Shown in pieces: positions 26,693 through 35,468 of a stretch of 50,859 nucleotides of DNA (the first letter of the stretch is position 1; each line of letters opens with the position of its first letter). Both the position numbers and the translations under genes were made by a program. The stretch spans positions 495 through 51,353 of the forward strand of contig CADCTB010000159.1 in assembly GCA_902805665.1 (NCBI GenBank), written 5' to 3'. The DNA comes from an uncultured Acidimicrobiales bacterium (lineage in GTDB: Bacteria > Actinomycetota > Acidimicrobiia > Acidimicrobiales > AC-14). The notes below the pieces were generated by a model. The model made no database searches, had not been told where the DNA came from, and worked only from the letters and a program-made list of their open reading frames with translations.

Positions 26693-27294
26693 CGCCCTAC
26701 CGGCGGGACCTGGCGGTCGACACAGCTCATGCGAGGCGCCGGGTGGGCCGGAGTCGGGGACGGGATCCGGACGAAAGGTGACCAGAGGGTTCAGCTCGAC
26801 TCGGCGGCCTTGTGGGGGACAGGAGCGTCCAGCTCCAGGACGAAATCCTCCAGAGCCAGTGGGAAGAGGCGGGATTCGAACTGCGGCTGAGCAACGTCTC
26901 CAACCAGGCCGACCTCCTACGGCGGGGGGCCTTCCACGTCAGCTTCACCACCGGCGCGTTCACCAACGACGAACCCCAGCCCGCTGTGGACTCCTGTGCT
27001 CCCGCAACTACGACGGAGGCGGACCTCGCAGGCGAGAACCTCAGCCGGGTGGCCGACCGCCCGCGATGCAGCCCGGGACCGGGTCAACAAGAAATCGAGG
27101 AGACTAGGCGCATGGATGCTCTCAAGTCGGCCTACGAGATCACGGCCGACCTGGTCCCCTTCCTTCCGCGTGCTCCCGGCATCTCCCTTCTCGTCTACAA
27201 CTCGTCACGACTCGCGGATATCGGCAACGACGGTGGGCCGACGGGCCCGTTCTTCGACACCACAACGTGGTTCTGCCGGGCCGGCCGCTGCTAG
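26693..27294 (+). pseudogene. C-terminal relic of a solute-binding protein (paralogue of 6612 and 44058)
   Basis: The DNA resumes binding-protein similarity at the YRRDL segment, about two thirds into the gene, 58 bp after the cupredoxin stop. Frameshifts break it near 26812 and 27060. The final stretch (DALKSAYEITADLVPFLP, LLVYNSSRL, CRAGRC) is intact and still overlaps the ATPase start by 28 nt. The N-terminal two thirds, including the lipobox, is gone. Translation of this remnant could still help the ATPase start. Confidence 0.75.
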
Positions 27295-29306
27295 ACGCAG
27301 GCCCTGCCGCCGTCCTCTCGGTCCGTGACCTCCGGGTCCGGTTCCCCACCGAGGAGGGGACGCTGCAGGCCGTCGACCGCGTCTCCTTCGACGTGCACGA
27401 GAACGAGATCCTTGCTGTCGTCGGCGAGTCGGGATCGGGCAAGACCGTCACCATGCTGGCGGCCCTTGGACTGCTGCCGCCGACTGCTGAGGTGTCGGGC
27501 GGAGTCTTTTTCAACGGACAGGACGTGCTGGGTCTCCCCGAGCGCAAGCTCAACCGGCTCCGGGGCCGGCGGCTCGCCATCGTCTTCCAAGAGGCCCTGT
27601 CCGCTCTGAACCCAGTCCAGAGGATCGGCTACCAGATCGCCGAGGCCATCACCATCCACGACCACGACGTCCCACGCAGCCGGGTGCGCGAGCGGACCAT
27701 CGAGCTTCTCGAACTGGTCGGGATCCCCGACGCCGCCGCCCGGGCCAACAGCTATCCGCACGAGCTGTCGGGAGGCATGAAGCAGCGGATCGTGATCGCC
27801 ATGGCCATGGCCAACGATCCCGACGTCCTCATAGCCGACGAGCCGACGACGGCCCTCGACGTGACCATACAGGCGCAGGTCCTCGAGGTCCTCCGGCGGG
27901 TGCAGGAGCGCACCCGCGCCGCGATCATCCTCGTCACCCACGACCTCGGGATCGTGGCCGGGCTCGTCGATCGGGTGGCGGTCATGTACGCCGGCCGCCT
28001 GGTGGAGACGGCCGGCGCGCGAGAAGTGTTCTCATTGGCGGCCCACCCGTACACCCGCGGGCTGCTTGCCTCCCTGCCTCGAATCGACCAACACCGGTCG
28101 ACGAGCCGGCTCCTCGGCATCGAAGGGCAGCCACCGTCGCTCGTCGCCCTCCCCTCGGGCTGCGCCTTTCATCCCCGCTGCCCCCGAGCCGAACTGCCCG
28201 AGCCGTGCGCCACCGACCCACCCGGCCTCCGCGCCGTGCAGCGCGGACATGAAGCGGCGTGCCACTTCGCCGGTGAGACGACACCGGCGACAGGTCGTCC
28301 GTCCGCGAGCGACCAGCGGCCTCTGGTCACCGAGCCCCGCCAGGTCGTCCTGGAGGTCGACAACCTCGTGAAGCACTTCCGGGCTCGCCGAGGCGCCGCC
28401 GAGGTGCATGCCGTGTGTGGCGTGTCGTTCACCGTCGGCCGGGGAGAGACGCTCGGTCTCGTCGGCGAGTCGGGGTGCGGCAAGACGACGACGGCCCGCC
28501 TCGTCCTCAACCTCGTCCCGGCAACGGCGGGCTCGGTCCGCTACAGCGGCCAGGACGTTCTCGCCGCCCGAGGTCGGGCACTTCGAGCGCTGCGGCGCCA
28601 GATGCAGGTCGTCTTTCAGGATCCGTACGCCTCGCTGAACCCCCGGCGCTCGGTCGGCAGCATCATCGCGGCACCGCTGCGGGTCCACGGCCTGTACGGC
28701 GACGGTGGCAAGGCACGCGTCCGAGAGCTGCTCGAGCTGACCGGCCTCGAGCCGGCCCACGCCAACCGGTTCCCGCACGAGTTCTCGGGTGGCCAGCGAC
28801 AGCGCATTAGCATCGCCCGGGCGCTGGCCCTCGAGCCCCAGCTCCTCGTACTCGACGAGCCGGTGTCGGCACTCGACGTGTCCGTGCGGGCCGGCATCGT
28901 GAACCTGCTCGAGGAGCTCCAGGATCGACTCGGGCTCGCCTACCTGTTCATCGCCCACGACTTGGCCGTTGTCGGGCACATCGCCGACCGGGTCGCGGTG
29001 ATGTATCTGGGCCGGATCGTCGAGACGGGGAGCCGTGACGACGTGTTCGTCCGATCCTCCCATCCCTACACCCAGGCGCTCCTCTCCGCCGTGCCGGTCC
29101 CTGATCCCGACCGGGAGGCAGCCCGCACCCGGATCATGCTCACCGGTGACCCGCCCAGTGCGACATCCCCACCCTCGGGCTGCCGCTTCCGCACCCGCTG
29201 CTGGAAGGCGCAGGACGTCTGCACCCACGAGGAGCCGGCGCTGGTCGACCGCGGTCAGGGCCACCCCGTTGCCTGCCACTTTGCCGAGCTCAACACCTTC
29301 GTCTGA
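27267..29306 (+). CDS. Fused double ATP-binding subunit of an oligopeptide-type ABC transporter (copy 2)
   Basis: 679 residues starting at GTG 27267 (MVLPGRPLL), with the same two-domain plan as the protein at 8243. GESGSGKT and [13 protein letters not shown] and [13 protein letters not shown] and LLVLDEP, and two Cys-bearing oligopeptide tails are present. All catalytic motifs are retained although its binding-protein partner is wrecked. It can therefore only serve other binding proteins and the permease pair at 20876. The stop lies 14 bp before the next SARP-type box. Confidence 0.92.
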   Translation: MVLPGRPLLDAGPAAVLSVRDLRVRFPTEEGTLQAVDRVSFDVHENEILAVVGESGSGKTVTMLAALGLLPPTAEVSGGVFFNGQDVLGLPERKLNRLRGRRLAIVFQEALSALNPVQRIGYQIAEAITIHDHDVPRSRVRERTIELLELVGIPDAAARANSYPHELSGGMKQRIVIAMAMANDPDVLIADEPTTALDVTIQAQVLEVLRRVQERTRAAIILVTHDLGIVAGLVDRVAVMYAGRLVETAGAREVFSLAAHPYTRGLLASLPRIDQHRSTSRLLGIEGQPPSLVALPSGCAFHPRCPRAELPEPCATDPPGLRAVQRGHEAACHFAGETTPATGRPSASDQRPLVTEPRQVVLEVDNLVKHFRARRGAAEVHAVCGVSFTVGRGETLGLVGESGCGKTTTARLVLNLVPATAGSVRYSGQDVLAARGRALRALRRQMQVVFQDPYASLNPRRSVGSIIAAPLRVHGLYGDGGKARVRELLELTGLEPAHANRFPHEFSGGQRQRISIARALALEPQLLVLDEPVSALDVSVRAGIVNLLEELQDRLGLAYLFIAHDLAVVGHIADRVAVMYLGRIVETGSRDDVFVRSSHPYTQALLSAVPVPDPDREAARTRIMLTGDPPSATSPPSGCRFRTRCWKAQDVCTHEEPALVDRGQGHPVACHFAELNTFV

Positions 29307-29319
29307 GCGTCCGCTTCGT

Positions 29320-29362
29320 CTACACGGCGTCTACAGCTGGTCTACGGCTCACTCCGTAGGTT
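29320..29362 (+). promoter_or_regulatory. SARP-type box and -10 of the 29396 gene
   Basis: CTAC cores start at 29320, 29331 and 29342, each in a GTCTAC context at exact 11-bp pitch. TAGGTT begins at 29357, 15 nt after the last. This mirrors the hydrolase box at 2920 in perfect geometry. Confidence 0.85.
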
Positions 29363-29395
29363 GCGCAGTACGAACCAACACGGAGGAGGAAGGCG

Positions 29396-30058
29396 ATGGT
29401 TGCTCAAAGTCTGCGGCGGACGACCGCATACGTCGGCGGGACGTTCACGGCGCTGTTCTGGGTAGGGATGTCCTTGTCGGGTGAGGTGCCCGAGGAGAAG
29501 GCTCCTGCGGCGGAGGTGATCTCCTTCTACACCGACCACGCCAGCCGGGTCCGGATCAGCGCGTTCGTCGCGGTGGCGGCGGCCGTCGTAATCCTGTTCT
29601 TCGGGGGTGCATTGCGGGCCGCCATGCGAGGCGATGACGACGCCAGTGGCTGGGGGGGAATGCTGGCCACCGTTCTCTTCGGTGGGTCGGTCGCCTATGC
29701 CCTGGGTCTCGCCGGGTTCGCGGTCACCTCGTTCGCGGTTGTCGAGGCGGCGGAGCTCGGTCAGCCCGAGGTGGCCAAGGCGCTGAACCTGCTGGACAGC
29801 AGCAACTTCTTCCCGACAGTTGTCGGAATCTCAGCGATGATGCTCGCCACGGGCATCCGTTCCCGGCAGGCGCGCCTGCTCCCCGGGTGGCTGGCGTGGG
29901 CGTCGATAGTCGTCGGCGCACTCGCACCCGCGGGCATCGCGGGGTTCGTGGCCTTCATGATCTTCCCGTTGTGGGTCGTCGTAGTCGGCGTGACCGTCGC
30001 CCGCAGGACGCCCGAGCGAGCCGCTCGCCGCCAGGCGGCCGATACGGTGGCCGTCTGA
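29396..30058 (+). CDS. Integral membrane protein of unknown function
   Basis: 220 residues with about five hydrophobic segments (GGTFTALFWVGMSLS, FVAVAAAVVILFFGGAL, GMLATVLFGGSVAYALG, WASIVVGALAPAGIAGFV and IFPLWVVVVGVTVA). A polar stretch (GEVPEEKAPAAEVISFY) follows the first. Proteins of this pattern are common actinobacterial hypotheticals; I know no function. A strong GGAGGAGGAAGG site precedes the ATG. Confidence 0.8.
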   Translation: MVAQSLRRTTAYVGGTFTALFWVGMSLSGEVPEEKAPAAEVISFYTDHASRVRISAFVAVAAAVVILFFGGALRAAMRGDDDASGWGGMLATVLFGGSVAYALGLAGFAVTSFAVVEAAELGQPEVAKALNLLDSSNFFPTVVGISAMMLATGIRSRQARLLPGWLAWASIVVGALAPAGIAGFVAFMIFPLWVVVVGVTVARRTPERAARRQAADTVAV

Positions 30059-30114
30059 TCTCCGAGCTACGGCCGGTCTACCGGATCTCTGCACGTGATC
30101 CGGACCATGACGAC

Positions 30115-30309
30115 GTGAGAGTCATTGCGCTGCGACTGCGGTTCGAGGTGTCGGCCGACGCCGGGCACGAGCTGGTGGAGGTCGCACAGGCCCACGCCCG
30201 CGAGATGCACGGCATGGAGCTGCCGGCGGAGCTGGTGCTGGCTCTTGCCCGCGCCGCTTCACGGGGCCGGCCACCGCGGATACGGGCGATGAGGACGGCG
30301 CCGCGCTGA
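30115..30309 (+). CDS. DUF1059-like mini-protein with Cys motif erased by a compensated frameshift
   Basis: 64 residues from GTG 30115. The C-terminal half (HAREMHGMELPAELVLALAR) is typical of the mini-proteins here. At the start, one G is inserted after ATT and one C is lost 15 nt later, so the usual RCDCG is read as ALRLR and the frame is then restored. A degenerate pair of CTAC cores (30067, 30078) lies upstream without a clear -10. It ends 46 nt before the binding-protein gene, as in the 19027-19198 operon. Confidence 0.65.
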   Translation: MRVIALRLRFEVSADAGHELVEVAQAHAREMHGMELPAELVLALARAASRGRPPRIRAMRTAPR

Positions 30310-30355
30310 AACGTCGACCTCTACACTCTGGCCCCGAGGCACCAGGGGGGCGGGG

Positions 30356-31993
30356 ATGCATTCGGGTCCAGGCCGGCAGCGATCGTTAGTCGTGACCGTC
30401 ATCGCGGCCGCGCTAGTGGCGGCGTGCAGCGGTGGAGGGGACCACCGCGCGGTGGGCCCGGTCACGACCGTCGAGCAGCCGCGCCAAGGGGGGACGATCA
30501 GTATCTCGGTTGGGGAGCCCGTCTGCGCCGACTGGTACGGGCAATGTGGAGCGTCGAACCTGGGCATCGTGGCACTCCAGACGCTGCCATCGCCGATGGA
30601 GTTCAGCGACGGCAAGTACCGCCCGACGCCGCTCCTCGTGGGCGATCCCGTGGTGGACTTTGGGCCGCCCCACCGGGTCACCTATGGCATCGCCCCCGGG
30701 GCGGTGTGGTCGGACGGCACACCGATCACGTCGTCGGACTTCAAGTACACGTGGGAGCAGGCTCGCAGCACCAACGTGCGGGGGATGGGTGATGTCGCCG
30801 CGGTGGACGACGCCGACCCCAAGGCGGCGGTCGTGACGTGGAAGGAGCCGAGTGCCGCCTGGCGGGACCGCTTCCGCCCCATCCTGCCCAGACATCTCCT
30901 GGACGGAAGGGACCGCGCCGCCGAGATGAAGGACGGGTACCGGTTCTCGGGGGGCCCTTGGCTGATCGACCGCTGGACCCGGGGGCAGGAGCTGAAGCTC
31001 GTCCGCAACCCCGCCTACTGGGGGACGCCCGCCCACCTCGATGCTGTCGTCCTGAGGGTCATCAGCGACCCGGCGGCGTCAAGGCAGGCATACAAGTCCA
31101 ATCAGGTCGACATGCTCAATCAGGCCGGGGCCGAGCCGGGCGTCGAGGACATGCGCAACCTGCCCGATACCGGCTTCGTCGAGCTCCCGGGTCTTGGCTA
31201 CAGCTTCCTCGCTTTCAACACCCAGAGTCCGCCACTGGATCGCAAGGCCGTCCGGCATGCGCTCGCATACGCCACCGACCGCGATGCGGTCGTCACCCAG
31301 CTCCAGGGCCACCTCCGGCCCGGCGTCCGACCGTCCCAGTCACTCGCGTCGCTGGCCAACCCGACCTGGTACAGCGAGCCGTTCGCCCGGTACCGCCTCG
31401 ATCTGGCCAAGGTCACGGACCTCATGCGGGCCGACGGTTGGTCGAAAGGCAGCGACGGCGTCTGGATGAAGGCCGACACCCGGGCCCGCATTGAACTGCT
31501 CGTCGACGCCGGCCCGCGATTCCATTCCCTCTTGGCCCAGATCGTCGAGAGCCAGTGGAAGGAGGCCGGCTTCGACGTGACGGTCAAGCGGGCGAACGCC
31601 ACGGCGATAAACGTCGAACTTCTTCCGAGAGGCGCCTACCAGGTCGCCTTCACCGGCGCGTTGGCGACGGTCGTCGATCCAGGCCAATGCGCGCGATTCT
31701 GCTCGAGGAACATCCCGACCGAAGCCTCGCGTTTCGTCGGGGGCAACGTCACACGGGTCATTAGCCCGATGCTCGACGACCTTTGGGCACAGGTGGACAC
31801 CGAGCTCGACACGGCCAGGAGGATCGACCTCGTCCGCCGGGGACAGGAGGCCCTAGCCGAGGAGCTCCCGGCGCTGCCCCTCGCCTCCATCATCGACGTG
31901 TACGTCTTCAACAGTCGGAAGCTCGGTGGGGTGACGGTCGGTCCGGGGCTTCCCAGCCTGCCCGTGTGGTTCTGCCGGACGACTTGCGACTAA
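30356..31993 (+). CDS. ABC oligopeptide-type solute-binding lipoprotein 3
   Basis: 545 residues with lipobox LVAAC (Cys24). Family-5 motifs include WSDGTPITSSDFKYTWEQ, RPILPRHLLDGRDRAAEM and VRHALAYATDRDAVV. The Cys pairs are present: CADWYGQC, CARFC and a slightly shorter terminal CRTTC. It resembles the protein at 19198 most. No permease or ATPase gene follows, so it would have to dock on the shared transporter. No well-formed SARP-type box is seen; it is probably co-transcribed with the 30115 gene. Confidence 0.9.
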   Translation: MHSGPGRQRSLVVTVIAAALVAACSGGGDHRAVGPVTTVEQPRQGGTISISVGEPVCADWYGQCGASNLGIVALQTLPSPMEFSDGKYRPTPLLVGDPVVDFGPPHRVTYGIAPGAVWSDGTPITSSDFKYTWEQARSTNVRGMGDVAAVDDADPKAAVVTWKEPSAAWRDRFRPILPRHLLDGRDRAAEMKDGYRFSGGPWLIDRWTRGQELKLVRNPAYWGTPAHLDAVVLRVISDPAASRQAYKSNQVDMLNQAGAEPGVEDMRNLPDTGFVELPGLGYSFLAFNTQSPPLDRKAVRHALAYATDRDAVVTQLQGHLRPGVRPSQSLASLANPTWYSEPFARYRLDLAKVTDLMRADGWSKGSDGVWMKADTRARIELLVDAGPRFHSLLAQIVESQWKEAGFDVTVKRANATAINVELLPRGAYQVAFTGALATVVDPGQCARFCSRNIPTEASRFVGGNVTRVISPMLDDLWAQVDTELDTARRIDLVRRGQEALAEELPALPLASIIDVYVFNSRKLGGVTVGPGLPSLPVWFCRTTCD

Positions 31994-32297
31994 TTGTCTC
32001 AGCCAGCGCTGAAGAGCGCATCGCCAGGAGGGTCATGTCCAGCGCCTTCGCAGATGCCAGTGCGCCCTCAGGCGGTCCGCCGCCCGTTGGCCGGCCGGCC
32101 CGGTTCGACCAGCATCTTTGCAGTACCAGTAGCGAGCCCGGGCCAGGAGCAGCGGCGACCGTAGGCGTCTTCCCGGGCCGACTCGAAGTGCTGGTGAGCG
32201 TCGTCCCACTCGCCGAGGTCGACGCGAGGCCCAGGTAGCGGTCGACCGGACCAGCAACAGTGCGAACCGATAGTGCCGGGGATCGCGGAGACGCCGG

Positions 32298-32304
32298 CGA
32301 AGGG
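32298..32304 (+). repeat. Target-site duplication, left copy
   Basis: CGAAGGG abuts the left TGTCGC end of the IS and is repeated at 33989-33995. Confidence 0.75.
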
Positions 32305-32367
32305 TGTCGCTCGCCAGCCGCGTGGGACCGGGTCTCCGCCAGGGGCATGGGACCGGTTCGGGCTCTG

Positions 32368-32705
32368 TCAGCGTCGGCGACGTGATGACCGCGGAGATGG
32401 TGGAGCTGGGTCAATAGTGCTCGGCCCGGGCTTCTGCCGGCGCCGATAGGACTCACCTTCGAGCACCAGCTCGTAGGCCGCCGACTGCAGGCGGTCGATG
32501 GCCGACTGAGCCAGCAGGGGATCCGCCATCAGCCCCAGCCACTCCACGGGCTCGCGGTTCGAGGTCACCACCGTGGCCGCCGAACGGTGCCGTTCGACGA
32601 TGAGCTCATAGACATCCGCGGTGTCGATGGCGTCGAGAGCCTGGAGGGCGAAGTCATCGATGATCAGCAGGTCAACCCGGAGCAGCTTGCGGACCTCGGC
32701 GTCGT
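32368..32705 (-). pseudogene. istB-like ATPase, C-terminal remnant
   Basis: KLLRVDLLIIDDFALQALD (Walker B region), YELIVERHRSAATVVTSNR and a C-terminal GESYRRR match IstB helper ATPases. The N-terminal part with the P-loop has been deleted together with the istA end, so the helper is non-functional. Confidence 0.8.
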
Positions 32706-33828
32706 GACTGTTGTCGCGTCGGCCCGGGCGTCGACGACCGAGCCGATGAGGTTTCCCGGGATTGAATGCAGCGCCTTGGCAACCTCGATGTGATGGTCGC
32801 GATGCACCTTGGGCTTGGCATAGAGCGGCACGTCGTAGCGGCTGGTCGGCGCCGGCAGCAACTGCGCGGCCTCCTCGAGGGCGAACAGCTCGGCCGGCCG
32901 GCACTGGGTGGTGTCGTGGATGCGCATGCCGGCTTTGGTTCGACTCCACTCCTCGGCCCGGCGCTGGGCGTCTTCACTGTCGACGAAGCGCTCCCCGGCG
33001 AAGAAGGAGGCCCGCACGTAGGGCACGACTCGCTCTACCCGAGGCTTGTCCTGGGGTCGGCGCACCCGGGCCGGATCGATGAGGAAGCCCCGGCTCTGGC
33101 CATACTCGACGAAGGCCTGGTTGAACCGGGGCTCGGTGGCGCTGGCCTTGTCGATGACCGAGGACATGTTGTCGGGGATCACGGTGGCGAACACGCCGCC
33201 GAAGAAGGCCCACGCCGCCTCGCAGCCGTCGATCACCGCCCTCGGTGGTCTGGGAAAAGCTGACCCACACGAAGCAGTGCGGGCTGAAGCAGGCGGTGAA
33301 GACCAGGACGTAGGCCGACCGCATCCGCTCGCTGGCGGGGTCATGGAGGCTGCCCATACGTCCGAAGTCGATCTGGCACTCATCGCCGGGACGGCCGTCG
33401 GCCACTCGCACCGTCGGTCCCCGGCCCCGACGGTGACCGCAGACCTCCAGGGCATAGCGGTGCAGGGTCCGCTCGGGCACGACCACACCCTGGCGGGTCA
33501 GTAGGTCGTGGCACTTCACCACGGTCAGGCCCTTGTCCAGCCAGGCCTCGATCTGATCGTGGTGGGCCACCAGCAGCCGCCACGCCTCCCCGTGGCCGTC
33601 GGAGCGATGGGGCAGGACCGCTTCGACCACCGAGCCGATCAGCTGGTCGTGGAGCTGGTCCTCCCCGCTCTCACGGGCAATGCCCTGGGCGACGGCGGCC
33701 TCCACGTACCGTCGCACGGTCTTGCGATCGACCCTGGACAGCCGCTCGATCCCCCGCAGGGTCTCGCCTCGCAGCCACAGCCGCAGCACCTCCCGCACTT
33801 CGAACACTGGAACCTCCCGAAACGCCAT
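32706..33828 (-). pseudogene. istA-like transposase, frameshifted and truncated
   Basis: From ATG 33828, a helix-turn-helix (GIERLSRVDRKTVRRYV) is followed by the start of a DDE domain (GDECQIDFGRMG). A frameshift near 33250 moves the rest (FFGGVFATVIPDNMSSVIDK, PKVHRDHHIEVAKALHSIPG) into another frame. The C-terminus stops at DARAD, where istB sequence takes over. It cannot make a complete transposase. Confidence 0.8.
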
Positions 33829-33988
33829 CGCCGCCTCCTGGTCCGCTCACCGGTGGCGGCGAGTCCATCCGGAGCGAAACCGGCGCTGGCGGTTACCCGG
33901 GGTGGTCCCATTACTGGCGGATGGGTGGTCCCATGCTGCTGGCGAAACTCAGCTCAGGGTGGTCCCATGTGACTGGCGGGCGACACGA

Positions 33989-33995
33989 AGGGGGC
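33989..33995 (+). repeat. Target-site duplication, right copy
   Basis: CGAAGGG follows the right IS end and matches the left copy exactly. Confidence 0.75.
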
Positions 33996-34330
33996 GTACA
34001 GCTCGTAGATGCGCCCGCTGGACATCGGCGAGGGGCGTCACCGCCTCAGTGAGGTACGCGAACGTGGTGGAAGTCGTGGTGAGAGTCACGGGCTTAAAGC
34101 CGCCGGCCGGGAGCCCTTCGACATCTGAGCGGCTCCTCGTTTGTCTGGCTCGGTATGAGCGAAGGCCCACATGGACGAGGAAGTTGTGGCCCGGTCTCGT
34201 GGCCAGGTCCCGGAGTAGCCGTCTGTCCGCCCCTGATGGAGGGCCAGCCTGCCGCCTTGAATGGCTCCGACATCGGTGTGGCCCGGAGAGAAGCTCAGTA
34301 TTCTCCACGCGTCCCTCTCGACGTCAGGAT

Positions 34331-34711
34331 CAATAGAGGCGCCCACCACGTCCGTCCCCTAAGTGTCGGAAGCCGCCCGAGCGACGCGTCCCCTTGTGCC
34401 GATCCGGGCGGACAGGCGCCTCCGTCACGCCCGAAGCACTGGCCGGTGCGCCCAGGTGGCTCAACAAAGCGGAGGTCGCTCGGTCGTTGGACCAGTCGCC
34501 CCTCAGCCGACGAGTGGACCATTGCCGGTGCTCGGCGAGAGGTTCTGGGTTCCGGCAGAGCGGGCGGTGTAGCCGCAGCTGGAAATGGCGATCGCGGCGG
34601 CTCTGCATATGAGCGCCCACACCGCAACCAACGTGAGCCGCCTCCTGGCGGTCGGCAGGACGTCACCCTACCGTTCGCAGACCTGAGCTGGCGGATCCTG
34701 ATCGTCCCTCG
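34331..34711. other. Non-coding stretch, nothing recognised
   Basis: About 380 bp between the regulator wreck and the terminator hairpin. No convincing gene, relic or RNA is seen; overlapping short frames on both strands look random. Confidence 0.4.
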
Positions 34712-34745
34712 GGGAGTCCCTCCGACGTGCACCGGAGGGACTCCC
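34712..34745 (-). terminator. Strong hairpin downstream of the 34798 gene
   Basis: GGGAGTCCCTCCG and its exact complement CGGAGGGACTCCC flank an 8-nt loop, 52 bp past the stop of the exported-protein gene. The 13-bp perfect stem is the best terminator candidate in the window; there is no T-tract. Confidence 0.65.
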
Positions 34746-34797
34746 GTTGGCTCATCTTGGCTGGTGCCGATGCGGTGTGCGGCTCACCGCGGTCTCG

Positions 34798-35271
34798 TCA
34801 CAACCCGCAGGCGGGCCAGAAGGCGCTTATGGTTGTGCCGGCGGCAGTGGTGGCGTACAGGATGATGGCGGGCCCGGTTCCGTCCACGTTGAGCAGGACG
34901 TTCCCGGTCGGGTCGACGATGATGCCGGTGGGCTGCAGGTTCGTAGGATTCGACTCCGGCGCGAAGAGAAGCTCCGTACCCGGCGCGAGGCCGGCACCTG
35001 TAACGGTGGTGAAACAGGTTGCCGGATCGAGCAGGACCGAAAGCGTCGGGGTGCCGGTCGGCGGGGGCGGAGTGGGTGCGCACTGTAGGCCCTTGGCCAC
35101 GCTCTTCCCCTTGTTCAGCGCATGAACCTGACAGGCGCGTGCCTTTCCTGTTGTGCCGGCGCTGGGGCCGACACCTTTTCCTGACGCCAGCGCCGGCGGG
35201 GCGCTGATCGCGAGTGTTGCCAGCCCCAGCCCAACGGTCATGGCTGCGGTGGCCATCCTTCTACCAATCAT
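34798..35271 (-). CDS. Small exported protein of unknown function
   Basis: 157 residues from ATG 35271, preceded by GGGAGGAA. The signal peptide ends near PPALASG. The mature part begins with a basic, Gly-rich segment (GKGVGPSAGTTGKARACQ), a Pro/Thr linker, and a beta-rich domain (GTPTLSVLLDPATCF to ISAFWPACGL) with four Cys, probably two disulphides. The extra 43 codons of the longer frame cover the promoter box and are rejected. It is driven by a triple SARP-type box. No family is recognised. Confidence 0.75.
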   Translation of the reverse strand: MIGRRMATAAMTVGLGLATLAISAPPALASGKGVGPSAGTTGKARACQVHALNKGKSVAKGLQCAPTPPPPTGTPTLSVLLDPATCFTTVTGAGLAPGTELLFAPESNPTNLQPTGIIVDPTGNVLLNVDGTGPAIILYATTAAGTTISAFWPACGL

Positions 35272-35323
35272 GGTGTGTTCCTCCCTGCCGCCGACAGGCA
35301 TCTCCGGTAGGCGGCTGCCTGGC

Positions 35324-35365
35324 AACCTACGGATGGGCCGTAGATTCCGCGTAGGCCACCCGTAG
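35324..35365 (-). promoter_or_regulatory. SARP-type box and -10 of the 34798 gene
   Basis: Minus-strand CTAC cores start at 35365, 35354 and 35343 (11-bp pitch). TAGGTT (35329-35324) begins 14 nt after the last. Confidence 0.8.
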
Positions 35366-35468
35366 AGGTGGTCGCGGTCGGTCCTAACGGGCTTCTCCAC
35401 CTTCCCAGCCCTACACTTCGCGGTAACGCCTCAACGAATGGTTCTGCAGGACGACCTGCGGGGACGCG

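Larger units (their letters stand above)
32305..33988 (-). mobile_element. IS21-type insertion sequence, decayed
   Basis: A 1684-bp element bounded by inverted ends. TGTCGCTCGCCAG is at the left (32305) and the complement of TGTCGCCCGCCAG at the right (ending 33988). ATGGGACC-type subterminal repeats occur at both ends, three on the right. Direct 7-bp flanks CGAAGGG mark the target. Inside are istA-like and istB-like remnants. It is too short for a complete IS21-type element, consistent with an internal deletion. Confidence 0.85.
31996..34330 (-). pseudogene. C-terminal wreck of a fifth SARP-like regulator, split by an IS21-type element
   Basis: Read on the minus strand, 34330-33996 retains pieces like GHTDVGAIQGGRLALHQGR and TTTSTTFAYLTEAV, and a shifted RIYELYAPF. 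After the insertion, 32297-31996 retains VDRYLGL, DLGEWDDAHQHFESA (shifted) and RSPLLLARARYWY. These align in order with the last 250 residues of the regulator at 35469. Several frameshifts and the insertion make it dead; the N-terminal 80% is missing. Confidence 0.75.

Noticed and set aside
30067-30098. A SARP-type box before the 30115 mini-gene
   Set aside because: Two CTAC cores lie 11 bp apart, but no TAnnnT hexamer follows at 14-15 nt, so I list it only as degenerate.
30310-30355. A SARP-type box directly before binding-protein gene 3
   Set aside because: Only one CTAC (30321) is present and there is no -10 at the right distance; co-transcription with the mini-gene is simpler.
34176-34865. 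Several overlapping 60-240-residue frames on both strands
   Set aside because: None has a ribosome site or protein-like composition. Part is regulator relic, the rest unrecognised.
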